Shown here piece by piece: positions 1 to 6,594 of a stretch of DNA of 14,800 bases. The first letter of the stretch is position 1; every line of letters begins with the position of its first letter. The position numbers and the translations under genes are program-made. The notes under the pieces were generated by a model, which did no database searches, had not been told where the DNA came from, and saw nothing but the letters and a program-made list of their open reading frames with translations. Source of the stretch: DATKMG01 sp035541995 (lineage in GTDB: Bacteria > Acidobacteriota > Terriglobia > Versatilivoradales > Versatilivoraceae); NCBI GenBank assembly GCA_035541995.1, contig DATKMG010000750.1:1-14800 (forward strand). The letters run 5' to 3'.

Positions 1-15
1 CAATCCTGCCAGTCT

Positions 16-738
16 CTAATCTCTGGTGAGCTTGCGATCGACCTGGATTAGGGTGTTTATGAGTTTCTTTCGCAGATGTGCCGAGAAGGAGTTCTCCAGT
101 TGCATGTCGCGGAACAGTTGAGGTGAATCGTTCTGCACATCCTGGAATTCCGCGAACATCCTGGACGGTCCAGGGGTTGAAATTGGGCCAGGCCTGATTT
201 TCATTAACGCTACTCCCCGGGCCAAGAAATGGAATAGAGCCTGTGTGCGGGCCATTTGCCGGTCATGGTTGGCAGCGCTTGTGACGATCACTTTCAGCCC
301 CAAAGATTTCAAATACCGTGCCACCTTCTGCTGCTGGGCGCCTCTGCCGGGGCACAAGACGATTTTGTGCCCCTCGATTCCCTGCCGCGCGCTGTCTGGT
401 CCGAACAAGGGATGAGTTCCGAGTACGTTTACTCCTCGCGGAAAGATTTGTTTCATCAAACGAAGAGGCTTTTCCTTGACAGAACAGGTATCCAGGACCA
501 GCTGGCCCGGGGTCAAGTATGGTCTTAATTGCAGGGAAACTGCCTGGATGGCAGAGATGGGAACGCAGAGCAAAAGGGCAGGCTTCCTCGCGGCCTCCGC
601 CAGCGGAACAAAGTGAATGCCTTCCTCCAAAGGAATCGGCCTTCTGTCATAGACGAAAAGAGCAAAATCCTTCCTTAGAATCGTGGCAGCCAATCGGCCA
701 AAGCGGCCGTACCCAATGACACCGAGCTCCAATGACAC
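16..738 (-). CDS. tyrA: TyrA-family prephenate/arogenate dehydrogenase (short form)
   Basis: Predicted NAD(P)-dependent dehydrogenase of tyrosine synthesis, acting on prephenate or arogenate in the cytoplasm. The N-terminus carries a Rossmann motif GYGRFG (residues 9-14). A DTCSVKEKP segment (about 83-91) and GTHPLFGPDS (about 107-116), which holds the family's catalytic histidine, follow; HDRQMARTQALFHF (about 158-171) starts the helical C-terminal half. The overall pattern resembles the plant-type arogenate dehydrogenases (GFGNFG, SVKE, THPMFGPES, STP...DS) more than the bacterial PDH-chorismate mutase fusions. At 240 residues it is shorter than the usual 280-310, mostly at the C-terminal dimerisation part. 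Start is uncertain: GTG at 738 has GAGG only 1 nt upstream, whereas TTG at 732 has the same GAGG at a good 7-nt spacing, so translation may begin at 732. It lies 7-13 nt after the TPR gene stop, so the two are probably cotranscribed. Substrate preference cannot be read from sequence here. Confidence 0.85.
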   Translation of the reverse strand: MSLELGVIGYGRFGRLAATILRKDFALFVYDRRPIPLEEGIHFVPLAEAARKPALLLCVPISAIQAVSLQLRPYLTPGQLVLDTCSVKEKPLRLMKQIFPRGVNVLGTHPLFGPDSARQGIEGHKIVLCPGRGAQQQKVARYLKSLGLKVIVTSAANHDRQMARTQALFHFLARGVALMKIRPGPISTPGPSRMFAEFQDVQNDSPQLFRDMQLENSFSAHLRKKLINTLIQVDRKLTRD

Positions 739-745
739 ACCTCGC

Positions 746-1813
746 TTATTTCATCTCCGCTGCTGCTGCTCGGACAACGGAATCGAGCCCCTCCAGCGAG
801 CCATTGTGGAGGCCTTTATAAAGGATTTCCATCCGCTCCCGACACATCTTGGAGTACGGCTTGTTCAGTGAATATCCCTTGGCGAACGCCTTTAGGGCGT
901 CGAACGTTTCGTTCGCCCCCCAGTAGCTCATTCCCAGATAGTAAAAAGCCTCATCATTCTGTCGAAAGAGTTTCAGGCTGTTGTTGTAGGCGGCTACGGC
1001 AGCTCCGAACTGCTTCCTGTCAAAAGCATTCCTGCCAATGATTGAGTAAGCAAATGCCTTTTCCTGACCCCAACTAGTAGCGTTGTAACCGGGAGGAACC
1101 TCTTCTCCGTAAGCAGCCAAGACCTTTTGAAAATGTGCAGCACTTCTTCCCACGTCTTTGCGGGTAGTCACATAGTAATGAGCCAACTTTACCGAGTAAT
1201 AAAAGCTGTCTTTGGCCGGTAACTCTGCCGTACACTTCTCCGCATACACGGCAAACTTAGGTTCATTCTTCAGCTGATCATATGACTGGGCCAAGAGCTG
1301 AGCAATTTGCACTGTCGGCTTTTTTTCATACAGAGCTTCTCCATACTTAGCGGCCTTGGTGTAGTCTTTCTCGGAATAAAAGGCCTCTACCGCATATCCC
1401 AACGCGGCCAGATCTTCGGGTTTCAGTTCCAAAAAACTCTCCGCCACGCTGCCCAATGCACTCATATTCTTTTGCTCGTATAACTGGGGCAGAATCGTAG
1501 GGACAACTGTCATCCCGTATTCGCCAAGCTTCGACTTGGGATGAGCCTTGATGAATTGGATTAACCCTTCGGCCCGTGCTTTGAGATCAGGATTGTTCAA
1601 ATGCTTCTGAAATTCCTCATATTCCTCCTTGGTATACTCTCCCTCGCCCTTCGGCTTGGCGGCTTGTTTCTCCGCATCCTCGAGGGACAATACCGGCTCT
1701 TCTGTCCCTTTCTTTTCTTCCTGCCGGGCGATCAAGTCGTCCGCACAAGTGCAGAGAAGCCCCAAAAGGCCGCCGAACAACATCATAGTGGAAATCACAG
1801 TATGTTTTTTCAT
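746..1813 (-). CDS. Exported TPR-repeat protein, possible lipoprotein
   Basis: A 355-residue protein of unknown specific role. The first 25 residues form a signal sequence: MKKH, then a hydrophobic stretch (MMLFGGLLGLL) ending CTCADD. The two cysteines suggest a lipoprotein, but the residues before each (LL and CT) are a poor lipobox, so cleavage by signal peptidase I is also possible. A charged, Glu/Lys-rich linker (about 26-75) follows, then helical pairs of TPR type; the clearest is about 285-320 (KAFAYSIIGRNAFDRKQFGA and the helix after it) and the next about 320-350. This points to a periplasmic or membrane-associated scaffold. The reading frame is open back to 1960, but the signal peptide and a GAGGGG ribosome site about 10 nt upstream support the ATG at 1813. 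A strong promoter lies 76 nt upstream. It is the first gene of a probable two-gene unit with tyrA; no functional link between them is evident. Confidence 0.85.
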   Translation of the reverse strand: MKKHTVISTMMLFGGLLGLLCTCADDLIARQEEKKGTEEPVLSLEDAEKQAAKPKGEGEYTKEEYEEFQKHLNNPDLKARAEGLIQFIKAHPKSKLGEYGMTVVPTILPQLYEQKNMSALGSVAESFLELKPEDLAALGYAVEAFYSEKDYTKAAKYGEALYEKKPTVQIAQLLAQSYDQLKNEPKFAVYAEKCTAELPAKDSFYYSVKLAHYYVTTRKDVGRSAAHFQKVLAAYGEEVPPGYNATSWGQEKAFAYSIIGRNAFDRKQFGAAVAAYNNSLKLFRQNDEAFYYLGMSYWGANETFDALKAFAKGYSLNKPYSKMCRERMEILYKGLHNGSLEGLDSVVRAAAAEMK

Positions 1814-1895
1814 TGGAACATTACCCCTCAAGAGACTCTGGTCTTTACCTGCGGGATTCAAAAAGGGAAGAACGAACACTGAAACAGATAACCTG

Positions 1896-1924
1896 ATTAT
1901 GGAAATTTGGAACAGGTGTGTCAA
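1896..1924 (-). promoter_or_regulatory. Sigma-70-type promoter for the TPR/tyrA unit
   Basis: On the minus strand a perfect TTGACA (1924-1919) is followed after 17 bp by CATAAT (1901-1896), five of six matches to the -10 consensus. Predicted transcription start is near 1889, giving a leader of about 76 nt before the ATG at 1813. It faces away from the HU promoter at 2024-2052; the 99 bp between the two -35 boxes form a compact divergent control region. Confidence 0.75.
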
Positions 1925-2023
1925 CAGAAGAAATTGGGCCACCTCAAAGTAGGATGACACAGGGCTGCCTCGGAAGAAGCTCGAAAAATGGGGCTTCTCC
2001 AGCAGAAATCTTCGGGAAATGGC

Positions 2024-2052
2024 TTGACAAGCGGATTTCGCTATTGTATAAC
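2024..2052 (+). promoter_or_regulatory. Sigma-70-type promoter for the HU gene
   Basis: TTGACA (2024-2029), a 17-bp spacer and TATAAC (2047-2052) form a near-consensus promoter. Start is expected near 2059, leaving a leader of about 53 nt that includes the ribosome site AAAGGAGAGG just before the GTG at 2112. The strength suits an abundant nucleoid protein. Confidence 0.8.
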
Positions 2053-2111
2053 TCTGGCGCGCATGTCAGGGGACGATTTCAGCCAAATGATCTGTCAAAG
2101 GAGAGGACAAC

Positions 2112-2396
2112 GTGAACAAAGCAGATTTAATTGAGAAGATCGCAAAGGACGCGGGAATTGCCAAGACTCAGGCGGATGCCGCTATCAATTCGGTGCTGTC
2201 TGGAGTCGAAGGAGAACTGAAGAAGGGTGGACGTGTGACTCTGGTGGGCTTCGGCACGTTTTCAGTTGGGGCACGGAGTGCCAGGACTGGCCGGAATCCC
2301 CAAACCGGGAAACCGATCAAGATTCCTGCCAAGAAGGTGGCCAAGTTTTCTCCCGGTGCAGAACTGAAGACTGCCGTGAATAAAGGAAAGAAGTAA
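2112..2396 (+). CDS. hup: HU-family DNA-binding protein
   Basis: Small basic nucleoid protein of 94 residues, the family's usual length (about 90). It should form dimers that bend DNA non-specifically and compact the chromosome. The N-terminal helices (MNKADLIEKIAKDAGI) are typical. The core VTLVGFGTFSVGAR (about 43-56) is the family signature, followed by the DNA-gripping arm ARTGRNPQTGKPIKIPAKK (about 57-75) with the conserved R-N-P-x-T-G turn whose proline intercalates in DNA. The C-terminus FSPGAELKTAVN is also standard. Start is GTG, supported by a good AAAGGAGAGG ribosome site and by alignment to the family N-terminus. It is monocistronic: its own strong promoter lies upstream and an intrinsic terminator about 20 nt after the stop. 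The fit is to HU rather than IHF because the gene stands alone and the arm is of HU type, but HU and IHF subunits cannot be told apart with certainty from sequence. Confidence 0.96.
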   Translation: MNKADLIEKIAKDAGIAKTQADAAINSVLSGVEGELKKGGRVTLVGFGTFSVGARSARTGRNPQTGKPIKIPAKKVAKFSPGAELKTAVNKGKK

Positions 2397-2417
2397 ACCA
2401 CCCATTCTCTCGGTCGC

Positions 2418-2447
2418 AGGGCAGCCAAGGCTGCCCTTTCTTTTTTT
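2418..2447 (+). terminator. Rho-independent terminator after HU
   Basis: AGGGCAGC (2418-2425) pairs perfectly with GCTGCCCT (2430-2437) around a CAAG loop, and is followed by a T-rich run (TTTCTTTTTTT) to 2447. It sits 21 nt after the HU stop codon on the same strand. Confidence 0.92.
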
Positions 2448-2564
2448 GAATGCCCCTGCGGTCTCTGGTCTGAACCCACTTGGAACGCACCTTTCGCTGG
2501 CCCTTGAGTCCCATTCGCTTTCAGATCAGATGGACTCTCTGCGTGCAGAAACCCTGGCTTTCTA

Positions 2565-2602
2565 TGACACTGTCTGTCACTCCCAAGCTGACAAAATTGT
2601 CA
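2565..2602. promoter_or_regulatory. Two adjacent TGACA/TGTCA palindromes, candidate activator sites
   Basis: TGACA-N5-TGTCA (2565-2579) is a perfect inverted repeat. TGACAA-AA-TTGTCA (2589-2602) is a second one sharing the same half-site. Their centres are about 23.5 bp apart, a little over two helical turns, so two dimers would bind roughly the same face. They lie about 137 and 161 nt upstream of the start predicted for the -24/-12 element at 2706-2722, the usual distance for bacterial enhancer-binding proteins. A further TGTCA half-site is at 2646-2650. The binding protein is unknown. Confidence 0.5.
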
Positions 2603-2705
2603 TTTAGAGTGCAACCCTGAAGGCCGCCTCATTCAACAAGTGCCGTGTCAGTAGCTCGAATCGTTGAATCGAGAGAGATTCCCCCGATAGGCTGAGAAGT
2701 GGGTT

Positions 2706-2722
2706 TTGGCTAAATAATTGCA
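2706..2722 (+). promoter_or_regulatory. Candidate sigma-54 (-24/-12) promoter
   Basis: TTGGC (2706-2710) and TTGCA (2718-2722) place the invariant GG and GC dinucleotides exactly 10 bp apart, as in the sigma-54 consensus TGGCAC-N5-TTGCW. Three positions in the middle (TAA in place of ACG) deviate. Transcription would begin near 2733. An alternative reading is an extended -10 box TGGTATAGG at 2731-2739, which would start near 2746 but has no matching -35. No sigma-54 gene is in this window, so use of this site is an inference. Confidence 0.5.
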
Positions 2723-2732
2723 CATTCGCCTG

Positions 2733-2827
2733 GTATAGGCTGACGCGAGACCCAGCCATCCGCGTGTCGCGTCTGCGTGCTTCATCCCTCAAGGGCCGGG
2801 CAAGTCCCGGCCCCTTCCCTTTTTTTG
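2733..2827 (+). ncRNA. Candidate small RNA, about 95 nt, in the HU-VWA intergenic region
   Basis: Between the -24/-12 element and an intrinsic terminator is a short transcript-sized interval with no plausible reading frame. It holds a first hairpin with a perfect 7-bp stem GACGCGA (2742-2748) with TCGCGTC (2767-2773), extended by two further pairs (2739-2740 with 2775-2776) across a T-T mismatch. The 18-nt loop is C-rich (ACCCAGCCATCC). A single-stranded C/U-rich stretch (CTTCATCCCTC, about 2780-2790) and the terminator hairpin follow. C-rich unpaired segments are often where small RNAs contact ribosome-binding sites, but that is an inference. It lacks the conserved features of 4.5S RNA, 6S RNA, tmRNA and tRNA that I could look for by eye. 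Confidence 0.45.
2791..2827 (+). terminator. Strong rho-independent terminator without an upstream ORF
   Basis: GGGCCGGG (2793-2800) pairs perfectly with CCCGGCCC (2806-2813) around a 5-nt loop CAAGT, followed by CTTCCCTTTTTTT to 2827. It lies nearly 400 nt beyond the HU stop and after HU's own terminator, on the plus strand, so it must end some other transcript; the candidate small RNA is the natural one. Confidence 0.85.
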
Positions 2828-3016
2828 AAGGCCGGATTTCAGAATTGAGTCTTTCCAAATCGACAGGCAGATGCGGCATTGAAAAGTTGGACAGTAGGAT
2901 TGGGTCTGAAAGGCAGGGCGTTTTCTGCACGCTCCCTAGAATTCTACCCCGTTTGTTGAATGGTCTCCTTGACCCTGCCATGGTGGTCTGATATTTTGAA
3001 CTCGAGGAGGTTAGAG

Positions 3017-4006
3017 GTGGCTCTCCCGACACTGAATCTTTGGTGCGCTAGAATGGTGACTTCCGGGTGGCGATTGTACCTCATCTCAAGCCTAGTTATC
3101 ATTCCACTGGGACTCTGGCTATGCTTGCCTTTGAAGGGACGGCCCTCCGGCAACCCTGTTAAGGAAGACCCCCTTGTCGTCTCGTTTTATTTCTCCGTTT
3201 TTGACAAGGGTGGAAAGTCTATAGAGACTCTGACACAAAAGGACTTTCAGGTTCTGGAGGACAAGTCCCCTCAGACAATCACCTTCCTGAAGTTCGAAAA
3301 GGATGTACCGGTATCGATTGGTATTCTCGTCGATATCAGCCGCGGCATGGGGGCGGGAGGTACCAATTTAGCCCTCGGCTGGGTTAAGTCTCTAGCCCAG
3401 AAGATGAAAAGCCCCGACGAAATTTTTGTGAATTCCTTTAGTGATGAGTCCCAGGAAGTCATCGATTATATTTCTCCGGAGGATTACTTGGACGATCCTC
3501 TTGAAAAACTCGGAGCAGGCGGTCAATCCCGAACTGGACTTGCTGTGGACCTGGGACTCATCAAGCTCAGAGAAGCCAGAAATTCTAAACGTGGCCTTTT
3601 GTTGATTTCGCCTGGGCGTGATATTGCTGGCAGGGCCACGATGGAACACATCGCCAGATTCCGTTATCCAGTCTATGCACTGGGTATTGGCGGAACCCAA
3701 GGCTTTGGCGGGATATTCGACCGGCTCAAATCAGTTAATATGCGAGGATCCCCTTTGTCGATCTATGCCGAGGCTTCAGGAGGGAACGTAGCTTTCGTGG
3801 ATTCACCAGATGCGGGCGAACAATGGCTGGAGAAATTCTATTCAGAATTCCGCAGTCAGTACCAGGTTGAATATCATTCAACAAATGCCAAGCGGGACGG
3901 CAAATTGAGGAAGATCGAAATTCGAACAGCTGACCCTGAATACTCTCTTCGTTATCTCCGTAAGTATCAGGGTCCGTACGGTCCCAATGCTGCTACGAGG
4001 TACTAA
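3017..4006 (+). CDS. VWA-domain protein of the acidobacterial VWFA-related family
   Basis: A 329-residue membrane-anchored protein. A hydrophobic segment (about 19-37) acts as signal or anchor. A short domain typical of this family follows (FYFSVFDKGGKSIETLTQKD and onwards, about 57-96), containing the L-x-x-x-D-F-x-V-x-E-D-x signature. The von Willebrand A domain runs from about 98 (VSIGILVDIS) to about 290, ending in a beta-rich tail (YQVEYHSTNAKRDGKLRKIE). Metal-site motif DxSxS is altered: D106-I-S108-R-G110. Role is unknown; VWA domains mediate protein contact, and this expanded acidobacterial family has no assigned function to my knowledge. GTG at 3017 is chosen because GAGGAGG lies 6 nt upstream; ATG at 2960 and ATG at 3053 lack a ribosome site. 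A weak promoter TTGACC-17-TATTTT (2969-2997) ends so close to the ribosome site that the leader would be almost nil. It stands alone, followed by a hairpin without a T-run. Confidence 0.85.
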   Translation: MALPTLNLWCARMVTSGWRLYLISSLVIIPLGLWLCLPLKGRPSGNPVKEDPLVVSFYFSVFDKGGKSIETLTQKDFQVLEDKSPQTITFLKFEKDVPVSIGILVDISRGMGAGGTNLALGWVKSLAQKMKSPDEIFVNSFSDESQEVIDYISPEDYLDDPLEKLGAGGQSRTGLAVDLGLIKLREARNSKRGLLLISPGRDIAGRATMEHIARFRYPVYALGIGGTQGFGGIFDRLKSVNMRGSPLSIYAEASGGNVAFVDSPDAGEQWLEKFYSEFRSQYQVEYHSTNAKRDGKLRKIEIRTADPEYSLRYLRKYQGPYGPNAATRY

Positions 4007-4267
4007 GCCGGCTTTCTCACCTTTGAGACGGTAAGGAGAAATCGCCGGCAAAAAGATCGAAGCCCAACGCTCTCCTCTGATATTTTGTCAGTGTGGCGCG
4101 AACGACTCAGCTCAAGCTCATTCACAGGCCCCCCGAGGCAAGGTCTTTGCATAGTGTTCCAAGCCTCTTGAGGGGGAGATTCCCAGACATGTGAAGACCG
4201 TCTTGAACGCCGTGCCAGCTACGTCCTAACTCCAGCCTGGATCGAGTGTTCCTTTTTCCTTCATTCA
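4007..4267. other. Convergent intergenic region with imperfect hairpins, no gene
   Basis: This stretch lies between the converging VWA and M16 genes. Directly after the VWA stop, GCCGGC+TTTCTC (4007-4018) can pair with GAGAAA+GCCGGC (4036-4049) across a 2-nt bulge, forming a long hairpin that may protect the 3' end of the mRNA, although no T-run follows. A second, weaker inverted repeat joins GGTCTT (4142-4147) to AAGACC (4194-4199). No reading frame with a ribosome site and no canonical terminator for the M16 gene was found. Confidence 0.5.
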
Positions 4268-5758
4268 CTATTTTTGTTCCGCTCTGGAACCACTCTCCGA
4301 AACCTGGGTTGAGAGTCTGTCCAGGTCTCGAGGCAGTCTATCAGTATCCCCGACGACGACTGCTACGGCCCGAGACGGGTCCAGATAAGTCCTCGCCGCC
4401 TCCTGCAACCTCTCCACAGAAATTTGCTCAACCCTCTTGGGGTAGGCCAACAGGTAGTCGCTGGCCAAGTCGTAGAGTTCCATGTGTACCACATGGTCGG
4501 CCACGCGAGTTGGAATCTTCAAGCCTGCGGCAAATTCGTTCACCAAGGCATTCTGGGCTGCCCTCATTTCCGCTTCTTTCACGGGCTGTTGTTTGAGAGT
4601 TTCAATGGTATCAGAGATGGTCTGCAAAGCCTGCGAGACCGACTCGTTGGGGACTGACGCTGTAACCTGGAATTCTCCTCCCGCCTCATGAAAGAGGAAG
4701 AGACTTTGGAGTCGTTGAAAACTAAGGTGCCGGCGTTCGAATTCTGCAGCGAGGCGTGAGCTGGGTCCGAGCCCTCCCAAAACCATGTTGAGGACCGTCA
4801 GGCTGAAATAGTCGGTTGTCGCGCGCGGAGGAGCTACATGCCCATAAATCAACCCGGCCCAGTCGGCGTCCTTCTTGGGGACAATCTGCACAGAGTAATT
4901 GTCGCGGACGCCGATTTTTGGGAAAAAGTATCCGGGTCTAGTCCCCTTGGTCCATCCGCCCCATTTTTCTCTGACAAATGGAATGACTTCGGAAGGAGTA
5001 ACGTTCCCGACAATGACCAACGCGGCGTTGTTGGGGATGTAATAAGAACCGTAGAAACTCGTCAGATCTTCAACGCGAATCGCCTTGAGCGACTCCGGAT
5101 CTCCGCGAAGGCTTCTTGCATATGGATGACGACCAAAAACCAATTGCCGGAAATGCTGTTCGGCAAGTTCCATGATCTGCTGATTTCCCAGTTGACCCTT
5201 AATCAGGGTCTGTTTGACCGGTTCGAACCGTTCCGATTGAAAGCGCGGGTACAAGATTAGGATGTTCAGCAAAGAAAGATAAGCCTCCAGATTCTTCGGG
5301 GCAACGGTGGCTTCAAAAAGAGTGGCCTCCGGTTCAAGCGTGATCTTAAAATCGACATCCAGGGCCTGAATTTCTTCGAGCCATTGTTCATTGGACTTCC
5401 TCGGGTTCGCCATCAGCAGCATTTGGGCGACTAAATTCGCAACGCCGTTCTTTTCAGGCGGATCTGCCACCGATCCTGCTTTTATTAACAGAGCAACCGC
5501 CACCTCGGCAGCTTCATCCTGCTGTACCACGAAGGTTTTCAGTCCGTTGAGTAGATCATACTTATGGATTCGAAGGACCCTTGAAGTGTCTGAGGGGAAT
5601 TCCGGAGTCTGCCCAACAGCCTGGATAACTGATGAAAGCCACACTAGCAGGCAAATGCTTAACCACAAGAATGAGAATCTCCATTTAATCGGAAAGTATT
5701 TCGGCCCGCTTATCCCTCTCAGAGCGTGCTGCCAACTGGTGCGTCGATGCCTAATCAT
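4268..5758 (-). CDS. Catalytically inactive M16 (insulinase-type) peptidase homologue
   Basis: A 496-residue exported protein of the M16B fold, which pairs two half-clamshell domains. A hydrophobic segment at about 27-48, ending IQAVGQ, looks like a signal peptide after an unusually long 26-residue N-region. The N-terminal M16 domain spans about 65-260 and the C-terminal one about 265-460. Family landmarks include FGRHPYARSLRGD (about 208), FYGSYYIPNNAALVIVGNV and LGGLGPSSRLAAEFE. The zinc motif HxxEH is destroyed: in G105-V-A-N-L-V-A-Q-M the positions expected to be H, E and H are N108, A111 and Q112. It therefore cannot be a protease by itself. Known inactive M16 subunits work with an active partner; none is adjacent here. 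The ATG at 5758 has only a distant AAGGAT, so the start is not firm. It is the last gene of the minus-strand mglB-mglA block, 140 nt after mglA. Confidence 0.88.
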   Translation of the reverse strand: MIRHRRTSWQHALRGISGPKYFPIKWRFSFLWLSICLLVWLSSVIQAVGQTPEFPSDTSRVLRIHKYDLLNGLKTFVVQQDEAAEVAVALLIKAGSVADPPEKNGVANLVAQMLLMANPRKSNEQWLEEIQALDVDFKITLEPEATLFEATVAPKNLEAYLSLLNILILYPRFQSERFEPVKQTLIKGQLGNQQIMELAEQHFRQLVFGRHPYARSLRGDPESLKAIRVEDLTSFYGSYYIPNNAALVIVGNVTPSEVIPFVREKWGGWTKGTRPGYFFPKIGVRDNYSVQIVPKKDADWAGLIYGHVAPPRATTDYFSLTVLNMVLGGLGPSSRLAAEFERRHLSFQRLQSLFLFHEAGGEFQVTASVPNESVSQALQTISDTIETLKQQPVKEAEMRAAQNALVNEFAAGLKIPTRVADHVVHMELYDLASDYLLAYPKRVEQISVERLQEAARTYLDPSRAVAVVVGDTDRLPRDLDRLSTQVSESGSRAEQK

Positions 5759-5812
5759 CAGAGTCTAATGGCGAGATCCTTGAGATTTCAATTTAACCGG
5801 GCCAATCTCCTT

Positions 5813-5830
5813 TTCCAACTTTAGCTGGAA
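5813..5830. promoter_or_regulatory. 18-bp dyad upstream of the M16 gene
   Basis: TTCCAACT and AGCTGGAA (5813-5830) form an inverted repeat around a 2-nt centre, with one position that pairs only as G-U in RNA. On the minus strand a weak promoter (TTGCAG, 17 bp, TAAAGT) overlaps the dyad, which would suit an operator. It could equally be a small mRNA hairpin between mglA and the M16 gene. Nothing else recognisable lies in 5759-5898. Confidence 0.3.
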
Positions 5831-5898
5831 CCCGACGGTGCTGCAAGAAGCATTGAAGGATGTGGAAAAAACAGTGGGAAGGAATGGGAGTGAGACCG

Positions 5899-6483
5899 CT
5901 ACCCCTTCTTCAGTTCGATGAGGACCTGTTTGGCAACTGCCTTTAGAGTGTCAAACACACCAATTCCAGAAGAGGCAACGGCCTCAATGACCGGCTCGCC
6001 TTTCCGTAACAACTCACGTTTCATTTCTTCGACCGAAACAATATGGGGAAGGTCCCGCTTATTTAATTGCAAGGCATATGGGATCTTCATGAGATCATAG
6101 CCCTGTAGCTTCAAATTCTGTTCCAAGTTACTCACACTCTCGGTGTTGGCGTCCATTCGTTCGATCTGGGAATCCGCCACAAAAATGATGCCATCTACAC
6201 CCTTAAGAATCAATTTGCGACTGGCATCGTAAAATACCTGGCCGGGAACCGTATAAAGATGAAACCTTGTTTTGAAACCTCGGACCGTTCCCAATTCTAA
6301 CGGCAGGAAATCAAAAAACAGAGTACGGTCAGTTTCTGTTGCTAGCGAAATCATCTTGCCTTTGGCATTTGGGGCTGTCTTGTCGTAGACATATTGGAGG
6401 TTCGTCGTTTTCCCCCCCAATCCCGGGCCATAGTAGACGATCTTGCAATTAATCTCTCGGGAAGCGTAGTTGATGAATGTCAA
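5899..6483 (-). CDS. mglA: MglA-type Ras-like GTPase
   Basis: Small cytoplasmic GTPase of 194 residues, matching the 195 of Myxococcus MglA. In bacteria with MglA it marks the leading cell pole and controls motility or polar placement of machinery in the GTP-bound state. The P-loop GPGLGGKTT (19-27) is the MglA form. The switch and G3 region reads LYTVPGQVFYDASRKLIL (about 76-93), with TVPGQ in place of the DxxGQ of other small GTPases, as is normal for MglA. The base-recognition motif NKRD (about 141-144) and the late SSGIGVFDTLKAVAKQV (G5 and final helix) are intact. All residues for GTP binding appear present. mglB lies 111 nt upstream on the same strand, giving the standard mglB-mglA order and implying cotranscription from the promoter near 7239-7268. 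What it polarises here cannot be told, as no motility genes are in the window. Confidence 0.95.
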   Translation of the reverse strand: MTFINYASREINCKIVYYGPGLGGKTTNLQYVYDKTAPNAKGKMISLATETDRTLFFDFLPLELGTVRGFKTRFHLYTVPGQVFYDASRKLILKGVDGIIFVADSQIERMDANTESVSNLEQNLKLQGYDLMKIPYALQLNKRDLPHIVSVEEMKRELLRKGEPVIEAVASSGIGVFDTLKAVAKQVLIELKKG

Positions 6484-6594
6484 GACTGATTATTCCCTCG
6501 TCAGAGCAGTAGCCAGACTGATCAGTAAATCGCACTCTTCCCCAAAAGTTCAATTTCGAAGGTCGAATGGCCGCGGGTGCCCTCCGAATCGAAT

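Noticed and set aside
1814..1960. N-terminal extension of the exported TPR protein to an ATG at 1960
   Set aside because: The extension would run upstream of the promoter at 1896-1924 and bury a clear signal peptide 50 residues inside the protein; the ATG at 1813 has a ribosome site.
2640..2790. Possible tRNA, suggested by CGAATC near 2657
   Set aside because: No cloverleaf forms: there is no matching acceptor stem or D arm at the right spacing, and the word is part of a local palindrome (2655-2673).
2960..3016. ATG 2960 as the VWA start
   Set aside because: No ribosome site before it, while GTG 3017 has GAGGAGG at 6 nt; the extra residues add nothing conserved.
2604..3032. Minus-strand frame of 142 codons across the candidate small RNA
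   Set aside because: No ribosome site, no recognisable domain, and it runs antisense through a terminator hairpin and the VWA start.
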